A DNA stretch of 64,000 nucleotides. It comes from Sipunculus nudus. Lineage: Eukaryota; Annelida; Sipuncula; Golfingiida; Sipunculidae. Made by a program: the position numbers and the translations under genes. Each line of letters starts with the position of its first letter. The first letter of the stretch is position 1. The stretch lies in assembly GCA_026874595.1 (NCBI GenBank), contig CM049312.1:25101956-25165955 (forward strand), given 5' to 3'. Under the pieces are notes generated by a model that searched no databases, was not told the origin of the DNA, and saw nothing but the letters and a program-made list of their open reading frames with translations. This document shows positions 12,902-22,123 of the stretch, in pieces.

Positions 12902-15900
12902 TACTGCAAGCCATTATACGTAAAATACCGTTTGGGCATGCATGAGAATGTCTATGCTTTATGGTTCACCCATGGCTCAGAAGCGTACGTACGTACTTAC
13001 AATGTAAGGCTAAATGTATAATTTATCCTAAAGCTTTTTCCTTTATCATATGGAGATCGAACATACTATTGATATCTTATCTTTTCAAAACAATAGTTTG
13101 TCGCCGTGGTTACTACGGGAATAACTGCAAAATGCAGTGTGCAAGTGGGTGTGCAGGCCCATGTAATCACGTGACCGGAAGTTGTACCTGTCGGGCTGGC
13201 TTTACAGGGCCTTCATGTCGACAGCGTAAGAGTTTATTCAATATTTGTTTTATATCTTCTTGCAAACCAAGCACTCTTATTCTTAATATTTTTTTTTATT
13301 TTGGACTAATATGGTTATTAAATTCAAAAGTCAACTGCAGCAATTACATTTAACATAGAAGATCCATTTTACACTCAACTTTTATTATGGAAAACCTTTT
13401 TTATCTCCGTTAAACTGGGGACGTCGAATTACGAAATCTTTGCGTCTGGCTGCTTCGAGTTTCGCAACTGCCTACTAGGCGATAAGAGTTTCTAATTCTT
13501 TTATTTTTATCCTCAATATTCACTTATAAATGCCAAATATAAACGGATATATAAACGGTTAGAGCAGGGGTACTCTGATTATTATAGTTCATGATCTGAT
13601 TACATGTATAATGTAATCACAGGATGTAATCAGGGATCATGGGGCAGGAACTGCATGAAGAACTGCAACATAAACTGTGATGGTACGGGGTCATGTTCTG
13701 TTGAACATGGACGATGCAGCCACGGATGCAAGCCAGGTTATTTGGGAAATCACTGTAACATCAGTAAGTCAGCAAAACAGTGCACCAGTGGTGGAAATTG
13801 TGTAATTTTAAGTATATTGACCATTACATGATATAGTTAAACTTAAATATAACACACAGGAAATCCTATAAAAATTCGTTTTTCTTTAAAGCTCTGCCAG
13901 CCAAGTATAGTAGGGATTATTCCTAGATGACATCATGTTATAATAAAGCTTGAGGAAGTCTATTCTGCATGTGATGAATAATATGCATGTTTTACTCAAT
14001 CTTGCAAATATCGATTTTGCATTTGAATCTTAAATGCAGCTTCGTGTAATATCCTATTTTCATGCATTCATAGTTTCTTTGATTATAAAGCTCTATGGTA
14101 TTTCATGCAGCCTGTCCCGCGGGTACCTTTGGATCAGAATGCAAGCTTCAGTGCGCCACAGGATGTAGGGACACATGTAACTACTTAACAGGGGCGTGTC
14201 AGTGTAGACCGGGGTTCAAAGGTCCCACGTGCGATACAGGTAACATAGACTACACACAGGTGTAAGATAACAATATATTGATGTTTCTGATGACTGCATG
14301 AGGATTTGGGGGGGGGGGGGGTCTTTCTGAGTTTGATTGTAATAATGGCATTGGTGGAACTTCTATATCGAGTAGAGAAGAATATTAAATATTGGAAAAC
14401 GGCAGCGATATCGTTCTTATTACCCTTGTAATGGCCCAATAAAAATATATTTACATGTATGTATGCTAGAATCAATTAATGAATGAAGTGTCTGTCCTAT
14501 CAAAAGATACAATCATAGACATCTCTTCTTTATATGTTTCATACTTGGCTCTAAGGTGAGTAATAATCAATGACAAAATCCATAATTTATTTAGCCTTGT
14601 TATTGTTAAATGTTGAAGTGTGTGAAGTTGGCACGTGGGGCACAAACTGTGGGAAGAAATGTCCCGATAATTGTGTCAACAGCACAACATGCGACAGCAG
14701 TGACGGTTCCTGCACTTGTAAACCTGGCTTCCAAGGGGTCAAATGCCAACAAGGTATTATCCGCGTGACGTACTGTTAGCATTAAGAGAAAAAGTTCTAC
14801 GACTGTATATTTGATTTATTGACTAGTATATTTATGTTTTACTCGTCTGCTGAAGCAGTAGAGACTAGTCCATGATCATGTGTGTTCCATTTGGTGATAA
14901 GTATATTCATCATAATGTTTTCCGGTGAATCAACCGTTACTGGCATGTTTATCAATATTTTGTTGTTGAAGCAAGAGTAATATGTATATTTATCATAACT
15001 GTTTTCCTGAAAGCAATAGTGATTGTTTGTTTATTTATTTTGTTTCCTGTTGAAAAATATTGAATGGTATGTTATCATTAAGTTTTTTTATTGAGAAAAT
15101 AGTTATTTGTATATTCATCGCAAAACTCTCTATTACAATAGAAGTTATTTGTTTTACATTTATCACACACAAAGTGGAATTCATTTTTAAATTGCCGTTA
15201 ATTTCAACTTAGCCTGTAAATCCGGGAAGTATGGCACAGGATGTGCTGCCAGATGTTCTCCTGGTTGTAAAGAGTCTTGTAATCACGTGACTGGCACCTG
15301 TAATTGTAAAGCAGGATTCTCAGGCCGACTGTGTGACAAAGGTAAATCAGCTTAATTCTGCTCTTAATCAGCTTACTAATGAATCAGCTGATGCTGCAAA
15401 AGGTAAAGCGATAGTTCAAACGATAAAGTAATTTTAAATGCCTTTTATTCAAATTTTCTTTCTGCATGTCTTGTTCCAGCCTTGCTGTTATTTTGATGTT
15501 ATCCACTTCTCAATAATTAGAATATAAATAAAAATTGCCCTTTTATTTGGCCAGAGGGTGCTAGGGATAAAGGGAAGCTGCACATGAACATGCTGTATGC
15601 GACAACAGCGACCTCGATCTTTTTCTTTATCATCCTCGCAATGTGTTTCCTCACAAGGTCAGTCGAGAGAACCCGAATCCTGTCTAACAGGATTCAAATT
15701 TAATTAGACCTTAACGACTCAACCATAAACAAAAGTTGGTATATTTGAACAGGGTTATCGTTATTTTCGGGTTTATACTGCATTTGCCCCCAGTGCCATC
15801 TAGTCTTCAAACTTTCAGTGATTTCAGAAATCAAATAGCTACCATTCTAAAACTTAAGCTTGATTAATCTTTTGGTCCACCAATATAAATGTACTGTTGT

Positions 15901-16348
15901 CGTTTTTGACATTCTTGTGATTTATGATATGCACTAAAAGTATCGGGCAACGAATATCTTACTCACCCATGTATCCCACTGAATTAACAACTTGCTGAAT
16001 TAACATCAAGTTGCTCTATCATGCATGCACAGTATTAACGTTCTAAATGATGAAAACATGTTTAGATACCCCATGATTAAACATCAACAGTGTTATAAAA
16101 TAATACGTTCAAGTTATAATTTCCATTGTTATAACTAATAATTATTTCCAGAATATCTCCGAATAAGTCCAAATCTGCAGTCACCAAAAAAGGTAGGACC
16201 TTTATACTAATATTCTCCACGTTGTGAATGTATAAATCGTGGTCAGACATAAACAGATATATATGATAAAGGTAATTATGCAGCAGAAACATATCAAAAT
16301 GGGAAGGCTGTTTAATTATTTTCTCTGTTTTACAGATAAAATGGGGAG

Positions 16349-16434
<86 letters not shown>

Positions 16435-16815
16435 TAAGATTATTGAGCTTCTAATATAAAAAAAGAATTTATAATGTTGAACATTTCAGGTATGGAATTG
16501 AAATCTAAAGTGAAAGAAAAGATCAAAGGAATCAAAGATAAACGGACCCACAAGAAAAGCGCCATTTCCAAAGACAAGGGAGCCACCAAAAGCGATGCGA
16601 AGCTAACAATGATGATACGCCAGTTGAAAACTCCCAAGGACTACAGGGCTCACTTTAATCACATTCAGTCAACGCCTATGGGACCGTACCAGGACCAGGG
16701 GACATCCATCAGTTCATCCGACCAACAGACCTGGGCTGGTCCGCATCAAAATGTTGACTTTTATGGGCTGAGGCAAATGTTACCAGTCACGCCTACTCAA
16801 TACCCGATGCAATAA
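1..16815 (+). CDS. Gene A: CUB / 12x EGF-like transmembrane receptor (5' partial)
   Basis: Seventeen exons join without a frame break: 1-38, 1332-1554, 6844-6972, 7713-7841, 8869-8991, 9433-9573, 9931-10059, 11185-11319, 12708-12836, 13097-13225, 13623-13763, 14111-14239, 14619-14753, 15213-15341, 15555-15657, 16152-16192 and 16490-16815. They encode about 768 residues. Residues 1-86 are the C-terminal part of a CUB domain, about 87-612 are 12 laminin-type EGF modules (mostly 8 Cys), about 625-646 a membrane helix, and the rest a lysine-rich cytoplasmic tail. All EGF exons are phase 1-1, so modules can be gained or lost freely. Known relatives with such stalks (MEGF10/11, Draper, SREC) are scavenger or phagocytic receptors; the CUB N-terminus differs from them. 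The function as a surface ligand-binding receptor is inferred. The start codon and signal peptide lie left of the window. Confidence 0.87.
102..359. mobile_element. MITE-like element, CAGGGG-type termini
   Basis: The left end CAGGGGAGGATTTAGG and the right end (reverse complement CAGGGGCGGATACAGG) form imperfect inverted repeats. Inside are C-homopolymers and a GC-rich block (about 275-315). It lies in the first intron of gene A; similar CAGGGGCGGAT-type ends recur across animal genomes. The superfamily is not assigned. Confidence 0.5.
1184..1229. repeat. (AT)n microsatellite
   Basis: Pure alternating AT run in the gene A intron, about 100 bp before the second CUB exon. Confidence 0.95.
1332..1554 (+). 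CDS. Gene A exon: second half of CUB domain
   Basis: After acceptor TTTTTAGCAG it reads AVNLIFISFNTEENYDKLVV and ends in GFKISYNLV before donor GTAGGA. It runs from phase 0 to phase 1 and codes 74 residues. The CUB signature (hydrophobic F..F, YD.L.V, EY.G, L.F.F.SD, GF.I.Y) is clear. The usual third and fourth CUB cysteines are absent: NYDKL has no Cys and YCG is YTG. Confidence 0.9.
1738..2310 (+). mobile_element. Degenerate Penelope-like retroelement fragment (C-terminal endonuclease region)
   Basis: The open stretch at 1787-2104 contains VSQKQCNCRKKDECPMNG, a cysteine-rich block typical of the region before the GIY-YIG endonuclease of Penelope-like elements, followed by IVYKAT. After a frameshift the same alignment continues as LKDNIIKYKLSWEISAKA and RKCDLCLSENY, then LLNSRAEILSKCRH. 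Frame breaks and stops show it is dead. A second copy of the RKCDLC coding block starts near 1741, so two fragments are nested or tandem. It lies in the same orientation as gene A, inside its intron. Family membership is from recognised motifs, not a search. Confidence 0.7.
3948..3987. repeat. (AT)n microsatellite next to ATT repeats
   Basis: Alternating AT tract preceded by AATAAT triplets. Confidence 0.9.
4400..6760. repeat. Intronic tandem repeat: three ~630-660 bp copies built from short sub-repeats
   Basis: The sequence from about 4795 recurs near 5453 and 6080 almost base for base. Copy length varies mainly through an internal AT/CATA tract. Each copy is itself made of degenerate sub-repeats of about 60 bp with the theme AGAGATATAACAAAAGTACA and ACATGAAACAT, which begin near 4400. 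A short open frame starting MKYNVDIHLDV repeats in all three copies (5123, 5781, 6412) only because the DNA repeats; it is not treated as a gene. Confidence 0.9.
5397..5454. repeat. (AT)n microsatellite inside the tandem repeat
   Basis: Long AT run at a repeat junction; the third copy has CATA units at this place. Confidence 0.92.
6844..6972 (+). CDS. Gene A exon: EGF module 1
   Basis: Starts DCPQGTWGQGC after TTTTCAG and ends before GTAAGT. 129 nt, phase 1-1, eight cysteines, with the CTCIPGYTG turn. Confidence 0.9.
7713..7841 (+). CDS. Gene A exon: EGF module 2
   Basis: Starts ECQKGKWGQGC after TTTTTTTAG; GSCSCKPGYRG core; donor GTATGT. Eight cysteines, 129 nt. Confidence 0.9.
8351..8408. 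repeat. (AT)n microsatellite
   Basis: Intron of gene A; a second run lies at 8514-8558. Confidence 0.95.
8869..8991 (+). CDS. Gene A exon: EGF module 3
   Basis: Reads TLCHYGPGCENLC and ends GYKGSKCDG before GTAAGC. At 123 nt it is two codons shorter than the family norm, and the first loop is shortened. Confidence 0.88.
9433..9573 (+). CDS. Gene A exon: EGF module 4 (long type)
   Basis: Starts CDPGSWGWNCQNRC; 141 nt. The last loops read GICVKGCQPGYIG, with an extra cysteine (CVKGC instead of CxC), as in module 9. Confidence 0.88.
9931..10059 (+). CDS. Gene A exon: EGF module 5
   Basis: Starts CPTGTFGSRCKSQC after CCGTACAG and ends GATCDT before GTAAAC. 129 nt. This TFG subtype resembles modules of gene C (CPAGMFG, CSPGTFG). 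Confidence 0.9.
10060..11184 (+). other. Gene A intron without recognisable exon
   Basis: Only AT-rich sequence and a C-homopolymer (about 10971-10984) were seen; no module-like cysteine pattern. Confidence 0.6.
11185..11319 (+). CDS. Gene A exon: EGF module 6 (EWG subtype)
   Basis: Starts ECAAGEWGPDCLRKC; 135 nt; GSCSCKPGFHG core; donor GTAACC. It is the same subtype as the amplified ECDNGEWG modules of gene C. Confidence 0.9.
11320..12707 (+). other. Gene A intron without recognisable exon
   Basis: An A-homopolymer, TATAT/CTATA palindromes near 11675-11720 and a C-run at 12601 were seen. No CUB or EGF motif. Confidence 0.55.
12708..12836 (+). CDS. Gene A exon: EGF module 7
   Basis: Starts GCPGGTWGLDC after TTGACAG and ends GSRCID before GTAGGA. 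129 nt. A GT/GA microsatellite starts only a few bases past the donor. Confidence 0.9.
12845..12898. repeat. (GT)n(GA)n microsatellite
   Basis: GTGTGTGT followed by a GA run, just inside the intron after EGF module 7. Length changes here could affect splicing of the adjacent donor. Confidence 0.92.
13097..13225 (+). CDS. Gene A exon: EGF module 8
   Basis: Starts VCRRGYYGNNCKMQC and ends GPSCRQ before GTAAGA. 129 nt. The NHVTGSCTC core is shared with module 12. Confidence 0.9.
13623..13763 (+). CDS. Gene A exon: EGF module 9 (long type)
   Basis: Starts GCNQGSWGRNCMKNC; 141 nt; RCSHGCKPGYLG core with the extra cysteine seen in module 4; donor GTAAGT. Confidence 0.88.
14111..14239 (+). CDS. 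Gene A exon: EGF module 10
   Basis: Starts CPAGTFGSECKLQC after TCATGCAG and ends GPTCDT before GTAACA. 129 nt, TFG subtype. Confidence 0.9.
14619..14753 (+). CDS. Gene A exon: EGF module 11
   Basis: Reads VCEVGTWGTNCGKKC; 135 nt; donor GTATTA. The chosen acceptor (TTGAAG) has a poor pyrimidine tract. A TTATTTAG acceptor about 22 bp upstream also keeps frame and would add a short leucine-rich insert, so the 5' edge is uncertain. Confidence 0.82.
15213..15341 (+). CDS. Gene A exon: EGF module 12
   Basis: Starts ACKSGKYGTGCAARC and ends GRLCDK before GTAAAT. 129 nt. It is the last module before the membrane exon, as are the VCTAGRYG-type modules in genes B and C. Confidence 0.9.
15555..15657 (+). 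CDS. Gene A exon: juxtamembrane and transmembrane helix
   Basis: After TTTGGCCAG it codes a short charged linker (GARDKGKLH), then the hydrophobic stretch MLYATTATSIFFFIILAMC, ending FLTR. Phase 1 to 2, as in the 97-nt membrane exons of B and C. Donor GTCAGT. Confidence 0.88.
16152..16192 (+). CDS. Gene A exon: short juxtamembrane cytoplasmic exon
   Basis: 41 nt, phase 2 to 1, between TTTCCAG and GTAGGA, coding ISPNKSKSAVTKK. Genes B and C have a small exon of the same phase at this place (20 and 47 nt), which supports the call. Confidence 0.8.
16351..16430. repeat. (AT)n / (GTATAT) microsatellite
   Basis: Long AT-rich simple repeat in the last intron of gene A. Confidence 0.93.
16490..16815 (+). 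CDS. Gene A last exon: basic cytoplasmic tail
   Basis: Starts GMELKSKVKEKIKG and ends TPTQYPMQ before TAA. It opens with a lysine-rich stretch (KDKRTHKKS) and has Gln/Pro-rich ends. Tyrosines occur as KDYRAH, GPYQDQ, DFYGLRQ and TQYPMQ. It is unrelated at sequence level to the acidic tails of B and C, so gene A may couple to a different partner. Confidence 0.85.
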
Positions 16816-16866
16816 ACCTTGACGTTAGGTCTAGCGTTATGTATATGCCATGAGTATAATTAACCA

Positions 16867-16868
<2 letters not shown>

Positions 16869-16921
<53 letters not shown>
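16869..16921. repeat. (AT)n microsatellite in gene A 3' UTR/flank
   Basis: Pure AT run about 55 bp after the stop codon. Confidence 0.95.
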
Positions 16922-16922
<1 letters not shown>

Positions 16923-17161
16923 CCAGGGTGGGATAATTTGCCAATTTTAATCTGGGTATATCAAAACGCATTATATTAGAATAGAGATCTTTGTTCATTA
17001 TACGTATTCTTAGTGCACGTTATTTGAAGTTGACTAGATGGATTGTTTTTATTCAGAGAATAATTTCCTAATACACAATATTTTCACATGATCATTGTCT
17101 AATCGAGAATTCCCGCATTTCAAATATTTTATATTGTATGCATATATAATACCACTTTATT

Positions 17162-17182
17162 AATAAAATGCATGGTAATAAA
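17162..17182 (+). promoter_or_regulatory. Candidate poly(A) signals of gene A
   Basis: Two AATAAA hexamers (17162-17167 and 17177-17182) lie about 350 bp after the stop, followed by TG/T-rich sequence near 17190-17220. An AATAAA overlapping the stop codon itself is too close to serve alone. Confidence 0.45.
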
Positions 17183-18117
17183 TATTTGAAATGAGGTGTC
17201 TTGTATTTCTTTCTTCGTTCAACTTGATGATTCAGATAAAATATCCAATTGGACTGATTGTCCCATAATTAATTTTGATCAGATTGTGGTATGCATTGAT
17301 TGTTAGTGATGTTTTTGACATTTGAGGATCTTCATCCAACGTGGTATGGACGGGACCGTGATATCATATTTTCCACACTTTTACAAATGTCCTCCGCAAT
17401 CGATTCTTAGTGAAATCTGATCATCCCGAATAAATGTCACAACCTGTTAATTTCCAAACGTGAGACAACAGCGACATGCAACGTCATGAACATAAGTGAA
17501 TATTGTTTTACATCATCTGATGGCAACGAAACATAAGGAAAATAAGTGTTTAGATGTAGCTACTGTTGTAGCCCCACCGCCAGTTGGCCCTCTGATATTA
17601 CAGGATCAACCAGCATACTTAGTGTCAGAGTGTCTTTACATCCCTTTACATATACCGTAAGGTTATATGTAAGGTTCTTTTAGCAACGACTTATGCCCTA
17701 CATGTACGCTGTCACTAAACCAGACTAATCGTAGGATTTTAAGTAGACTTTCTATAACATCCCTCAGCATGTTTGTTGAATTTCTGACTTACAAATATGA
17801 ATACAAACATGGCTGGCACGGGTTACTGGACGACAGCAAACATGTACGATATGAAAGGATAAAGGATATGACCTATACATTGCTATCGGAAGTTCAGTTT
17901 GCTCTGTGACTTCATCACTAAATTCATCACTGGTAGTCTAATATTAAGATTTTCGAATGTGTATCACGATATCAATGCAACAGGATGGTTTCAATTTTTC
18001 CCAAGTACGACTTGTATCATTACTCATGCCAGGCTTACCAGTCCAGTATAAATGCACATTGGGTCGTGTATTAATAACGGTGGCTCGTTAAGGACACAGA
18101 AAATTACTTTTTATTTC

Positions 18118-18210
18118 GTTCCAACGCGATAGTATCGCTCTAAAACACGATAATTGTCTCGTTCACACGCGATAATTATCTCGTTCCAACACGATGATTA
18201 CCCCTTTCCC
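18118..18210. repeat. Short tandem repeat with CGATAATTATCTCGTT theme
   Basis: About three ~32-bp units of the form TCGTTCNAACACGATAATT. The internal ATAATTAT is palindromic. Likely part of a MITE. Confidence 0.6.
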
Positions 18211-19200
18211 ACACAATAGGCCACCAATCCCCCCCCCCCCCCATTTAGGGGAATTAAGCCTTAATACAAGAAAGTTGCTAATTTTCCCTTTAATTGTTTA
18301 CAATTATATTTTAATATGCATATCTTATTTTAAAAAAATAGTATTGGACATATTATATCCGAATTCATGTACGCCATTACTCTCTATATGAGAGAGAAAT
18401 AAACTAACCTTTGCTGCAAAAATCAGAAATCATAGGGCGGTAGTGCAGCGGAGCGATAGTTCTTAAAAATAGTGTCCCCATGTTTCAATGCGGAGATACA
18501 ATGTCAACAATTTAAATGATGTGCAGATCTATGCATAATATTATTGTTTTATTTGATGATACTTCTCTTCGTATCAAGAATAATATACTTTTAAATTTAA
18601 CTTTCATATTAAGTAATCATGTATCCAAACTACAGCTATTGGTATTTGTATGGAATCGAAATGTGATCGTCCTCATTCAAGCGGTGTCTTGGTGTATCGA
18701 ATGATAGTATATGACTGTCAAGTTTATATGAAATATATAATGGTATATGTAAGTAAATGGTATATGTATATCAAGGCTACTGGGCACTGAACAGAAAAAT
18801 AAGGTCTACTAATTTATCAACGAATAAAATGGATTCATGAGGGTATTGCACTTTTGTACTGACATCATGTTCAAACATAGCATAAGCGTAAAGTCAAGAC
18901 AACTAACATCTGTGAAAAGTTTGATTAACAACATAAATGCTCATGCCTCTGATCCTTGGCTCTCATTTAGAGAAGCTTTGGCAGAAGTAGAGGACAAAGG
19001 CATAATAATAAATCTTGGCACAAGAGCCTGGGAAATATTGTATGATTATACACTTTTAATCAATATAACATGGACAAAATTGCAGGGATTTGAATTAATT
19101 TATACTGGCATGACTCCCTTCTGAAATGAGTCCATATTATTAATTAAAAATGAAATATTACCAAACAGATATACGTCCTTCGGATAGTTCTATGGAAGCC

Positions 19201-19203
<3 letters not shown>

Positions 19204-19267
<64 letters not shown>
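19204..19267. repeat. (AT)n microsatellite
   Basis: Pure AT run. Confidence 0.95.
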
Positions 19268-19270
<3 letters not shown>

Positions 19271-19361
19271 AGTCATAGATTGCCCTCCTTCAAAAAATAA
19301 ATTGCAGTAGCTAAAGAAATAAATTACAAAGAATATAACACTAGGTGGGTGTTGTTATAAA

Positions 19362-19411
<50 letters not shown>
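19362..19411. repeat. (AT)n microsatellite
   Basis: Second pure AT run, about 95 bp after the previous one. Confidence 0.95.
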
Positions 19412-19413
<2 letters not shown>

Positions 19414-19549
19414 GCAATGTTGCTGGATTAATTATGAGGAATCATAATGGCCGGGGAAAGACCTTAATACGGCATAGTTTCTCAGCCTGTAATAATAAAT
19501 CATTGTGACGAATAAATTATACAGGACTAACAAATTTCGTAATGATATA

Positions 19550-19990
19550 TAAAATGTGTTATTTCACGCGTGACATGTATTGAACATTTTATTAATACAA
19601 CAAATTTATTAATACAACAAATCATATTTTACCCCGACATATGCAGATAATATGCAGGTATAATGGTAACCCCAATATTCAAGGCTGGGAAATTCGGTTG
19701 ATGCTACTAACAAATGCCTAACATCCACTGAACCTGAAAGGTGTAGAGGTCAAAGTAAACACTTAACATTTGAAATATCTTAAGCTTTGATCGCCCTACT
19801 AGTTCAGACACAACGTATCTGTATACTTGTTCTTTAGTGTTGTTTTTTTAGAGAAAAAATGGCCCTGGTGGGCTGTTGTTGGACCAGCAATGTGTAGTCA
19901 TGTATCATTTTTGTCTGGGTGTATTCTGGGGGAAATTTGATACCGATTTAATCCTAAACTTAACAACTGTAGATACCCCCGAAAACGTTT
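19550..19990. repeat. Dispersed duplicate 1 (partner at 31960-32365)
   Basis: Several long blocks match the partner in the same order and orientation, for example TTGTTCTTTAGTGTTG, CCTGGTGGGCTGTTGTTG and AATGTGTAGTCATGTA. It lies about 2 kb past the stop of gene B, so it is probably old 3' flank of the receptor family. Confidence 0.75.
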
Positions 19991-21824
19991 TGTACATACT
20001 GATTTTATGCACAAAGTAAATCATCTTCTCATCACGAATGTCCACCTATAACTAAAGTCATTATTCTTTTTTTTCAATAAAGATAAGGTCCTTGTATAAC
20101 ATGTTTCTAGCCAGTGTATACATGGTGTCAGTATGAAAGACATTTATTTTGCGACTGTTTTTTTAATTCATTGAGTTTCTTCTTTGTATTGTATTAAATA
20201 ACTTTTATATAATGAAATATAAGGACAAATACATTATCATTTATATAAATCACCGGGGACTGAGGGTAACCTAAATTGTACAGGAGTAACTTAAAATTGG
20301 GTTCAAGCAACATTCGGTAGAAATGCAAAATCGATTCCCGATAACTGTTCCATCACTTTTTGGGGATCAGATAAAGTAAACCAACTAAGTAAAACCTACT
20401 GTGTATTTGTTAGTGAATAGGATTGTTCAAGGCTTGATGGGTTAAAAAGGTATGATAGTTATATTACAGAACCCGTCCGTGTTCTGGTCAGGTCAAGAAG
20501 ATCCATTATTATATATGTTTATATACTGGTGTCTAGTCGAACTGATTGAAAAGGAGCATACCATCACCTGTTGTTGGGAGGATTTGGGGTAAATCTGAGA
20601 GATACTGGTAGATTTAATATGGGAGTATGAAAAAAATATATCAAGTGTAATTTGTCAAATGATGTAAAGTAAGGTCGAATATTATGAGGTATATTCAATG
20701 GCATCAGACAGAATATTTTTTATATAGTAGAGGGTTTTATACAGGGTGGGGATAACGGGAGTGAGATCCTGTCGTTATAGAACTAATGTCCTTAAAGGGT
20801 TACATACGCATTACATATCACCACTGCTTATCTCTAGAAAAAGATTAATTATAGTATAGGATAATGGATGGTGAACAGTCTGTGGTTATGTCTTTATCAA
20901 AAGTCATTTGATTCCACAACATTTATTTTACCGTACCAATATACACATTTAAGGTGACTTTTGCCCAGTGATAAAAGGAATGAATATATCTACACGTTCT
21001 CTTTTATTCGCATGTCATTCAAATACCGTATAATCCATAATAATGCATATCAACATAGAAACGTATTTAAGTTTGTTGTGTATTTATTTACCAAACACCT
21101 GCTCAACATATAACGTATACAACATATCAAAGTCTGGATTCTTTTGGGTTGAATATGACTCTTGTATAATTAGTCCGTTAGTTGTTGAATCAGGTACAAA
21201 CTAGCGGCCTCCAGAGTATCATGTTTCTGATAATGATACATAAACTCAAATTGACTGATCAACATAATCTTACATGTCTATAGTTATGCAGTAATATAAC
21301 GTATGTAACATCACATTGAAACATTATACAGCATGCAAACAGCCTCATACTCTATTCAGCATTAGAAAGCCATGTACGTCCTTGTTTATACGCATTGCTT
21401 TTTACTATCTCTGGTTTGTGAATTATTTTTGACGTTACCAAACGGACATCATACATCTTTTGCTATTTTGCATGATGGAATAAATAAAATGATATTAAAA
21501 AACGTGATGGACACAATTATATAAAACTGCAAAATATCCAATTTTAGTTAAAAAGGGCGGAGGTTGGCCAGGAAATGTAACAGCGGGTTTATCGTTTTTA
21601 TAAGCACGAGTATATATATATGTACAATAATATTTACATATGAGTAATCAAATATCCATTAAACATACACTAAGAACAATAAAAATCCCCTCAACCTTGC
21701 ATGACTCAGTATATTCTATTATTTTCAATATATCACATCAATCTCTGTAATTTTTTTTTTCATGACCGTCATCATTTTACACTGCTTACATTCTCTTTGT
21801 CCTTGACTGATTCTTTTTATTTGC

Positions 21825-22123
21825 TTATCTGAATAGATAGGGATTCTGTTTTACTACTAAGGTGTTCTTGGGACGTGAATCCATCAGATTTTCATAGTTT
21901 TCTACCTCGACCTCAATCCGTTGACTTTTGTCCACCTCTGCATTATGGCAATCTGGAATTTCATAAGTCGGCGCATTGTCACCACAAGGTTGCCTGCAGG
22001 TTTCTACTACTTCGTATTCATCATCCATGACGCCAGGGGGAACCGAGTCACGTGACGCCACCTGCTTTTCTTGGGTGGTCCCCTGGGCAGAATTCATATG
22101 CCGAAGTTTAATAGCTTCTCCTT
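21825..22123 (-). CDS. Gene B last exon: acidic cytoplasmic tail with YxxV/L motifs
   Basis: 299 nt after acceptor CCCTTTCAG, the same length as in gene C. It contains DDEYEVVE, PTYEIPD, ENYENLMD and a final NPYLFR. All four tyrosines have counterparts in gene C (YDIL, YEPL, YENV, YVFR). YENL fits the pYxN docking form for Grb2-type SH2 domains, and YxxhydrophobiC motifs also serve endocytosis. Binding is inferred. Confidence 0.87.

Larger units (their letters stand above)
17183..21824. other. Convergent intergenic region between genes A and B
   Basis: No gene is recognised. It holds ACGCGATAATTATCTCG-type short repeats (18120-18210), a C-run at 18229, two long AT tracts, and a segment (19550-19990) repeated at 31960-32365. 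An open frame at 18837-19124 has no recognisable motif. Confidence 0.6.

Noticed and set aside
12476-13021. 181-codon open frame as an independent gene
   Set aside because: It only contains the EGF exon 12708-12836 read through both introns, including the GT/GA repeat coding CERERERE.
18837-19124. 95-codon open frame as a gene
   Set aside because: No motif, no splice or homology support; AT-rich intergenic context.
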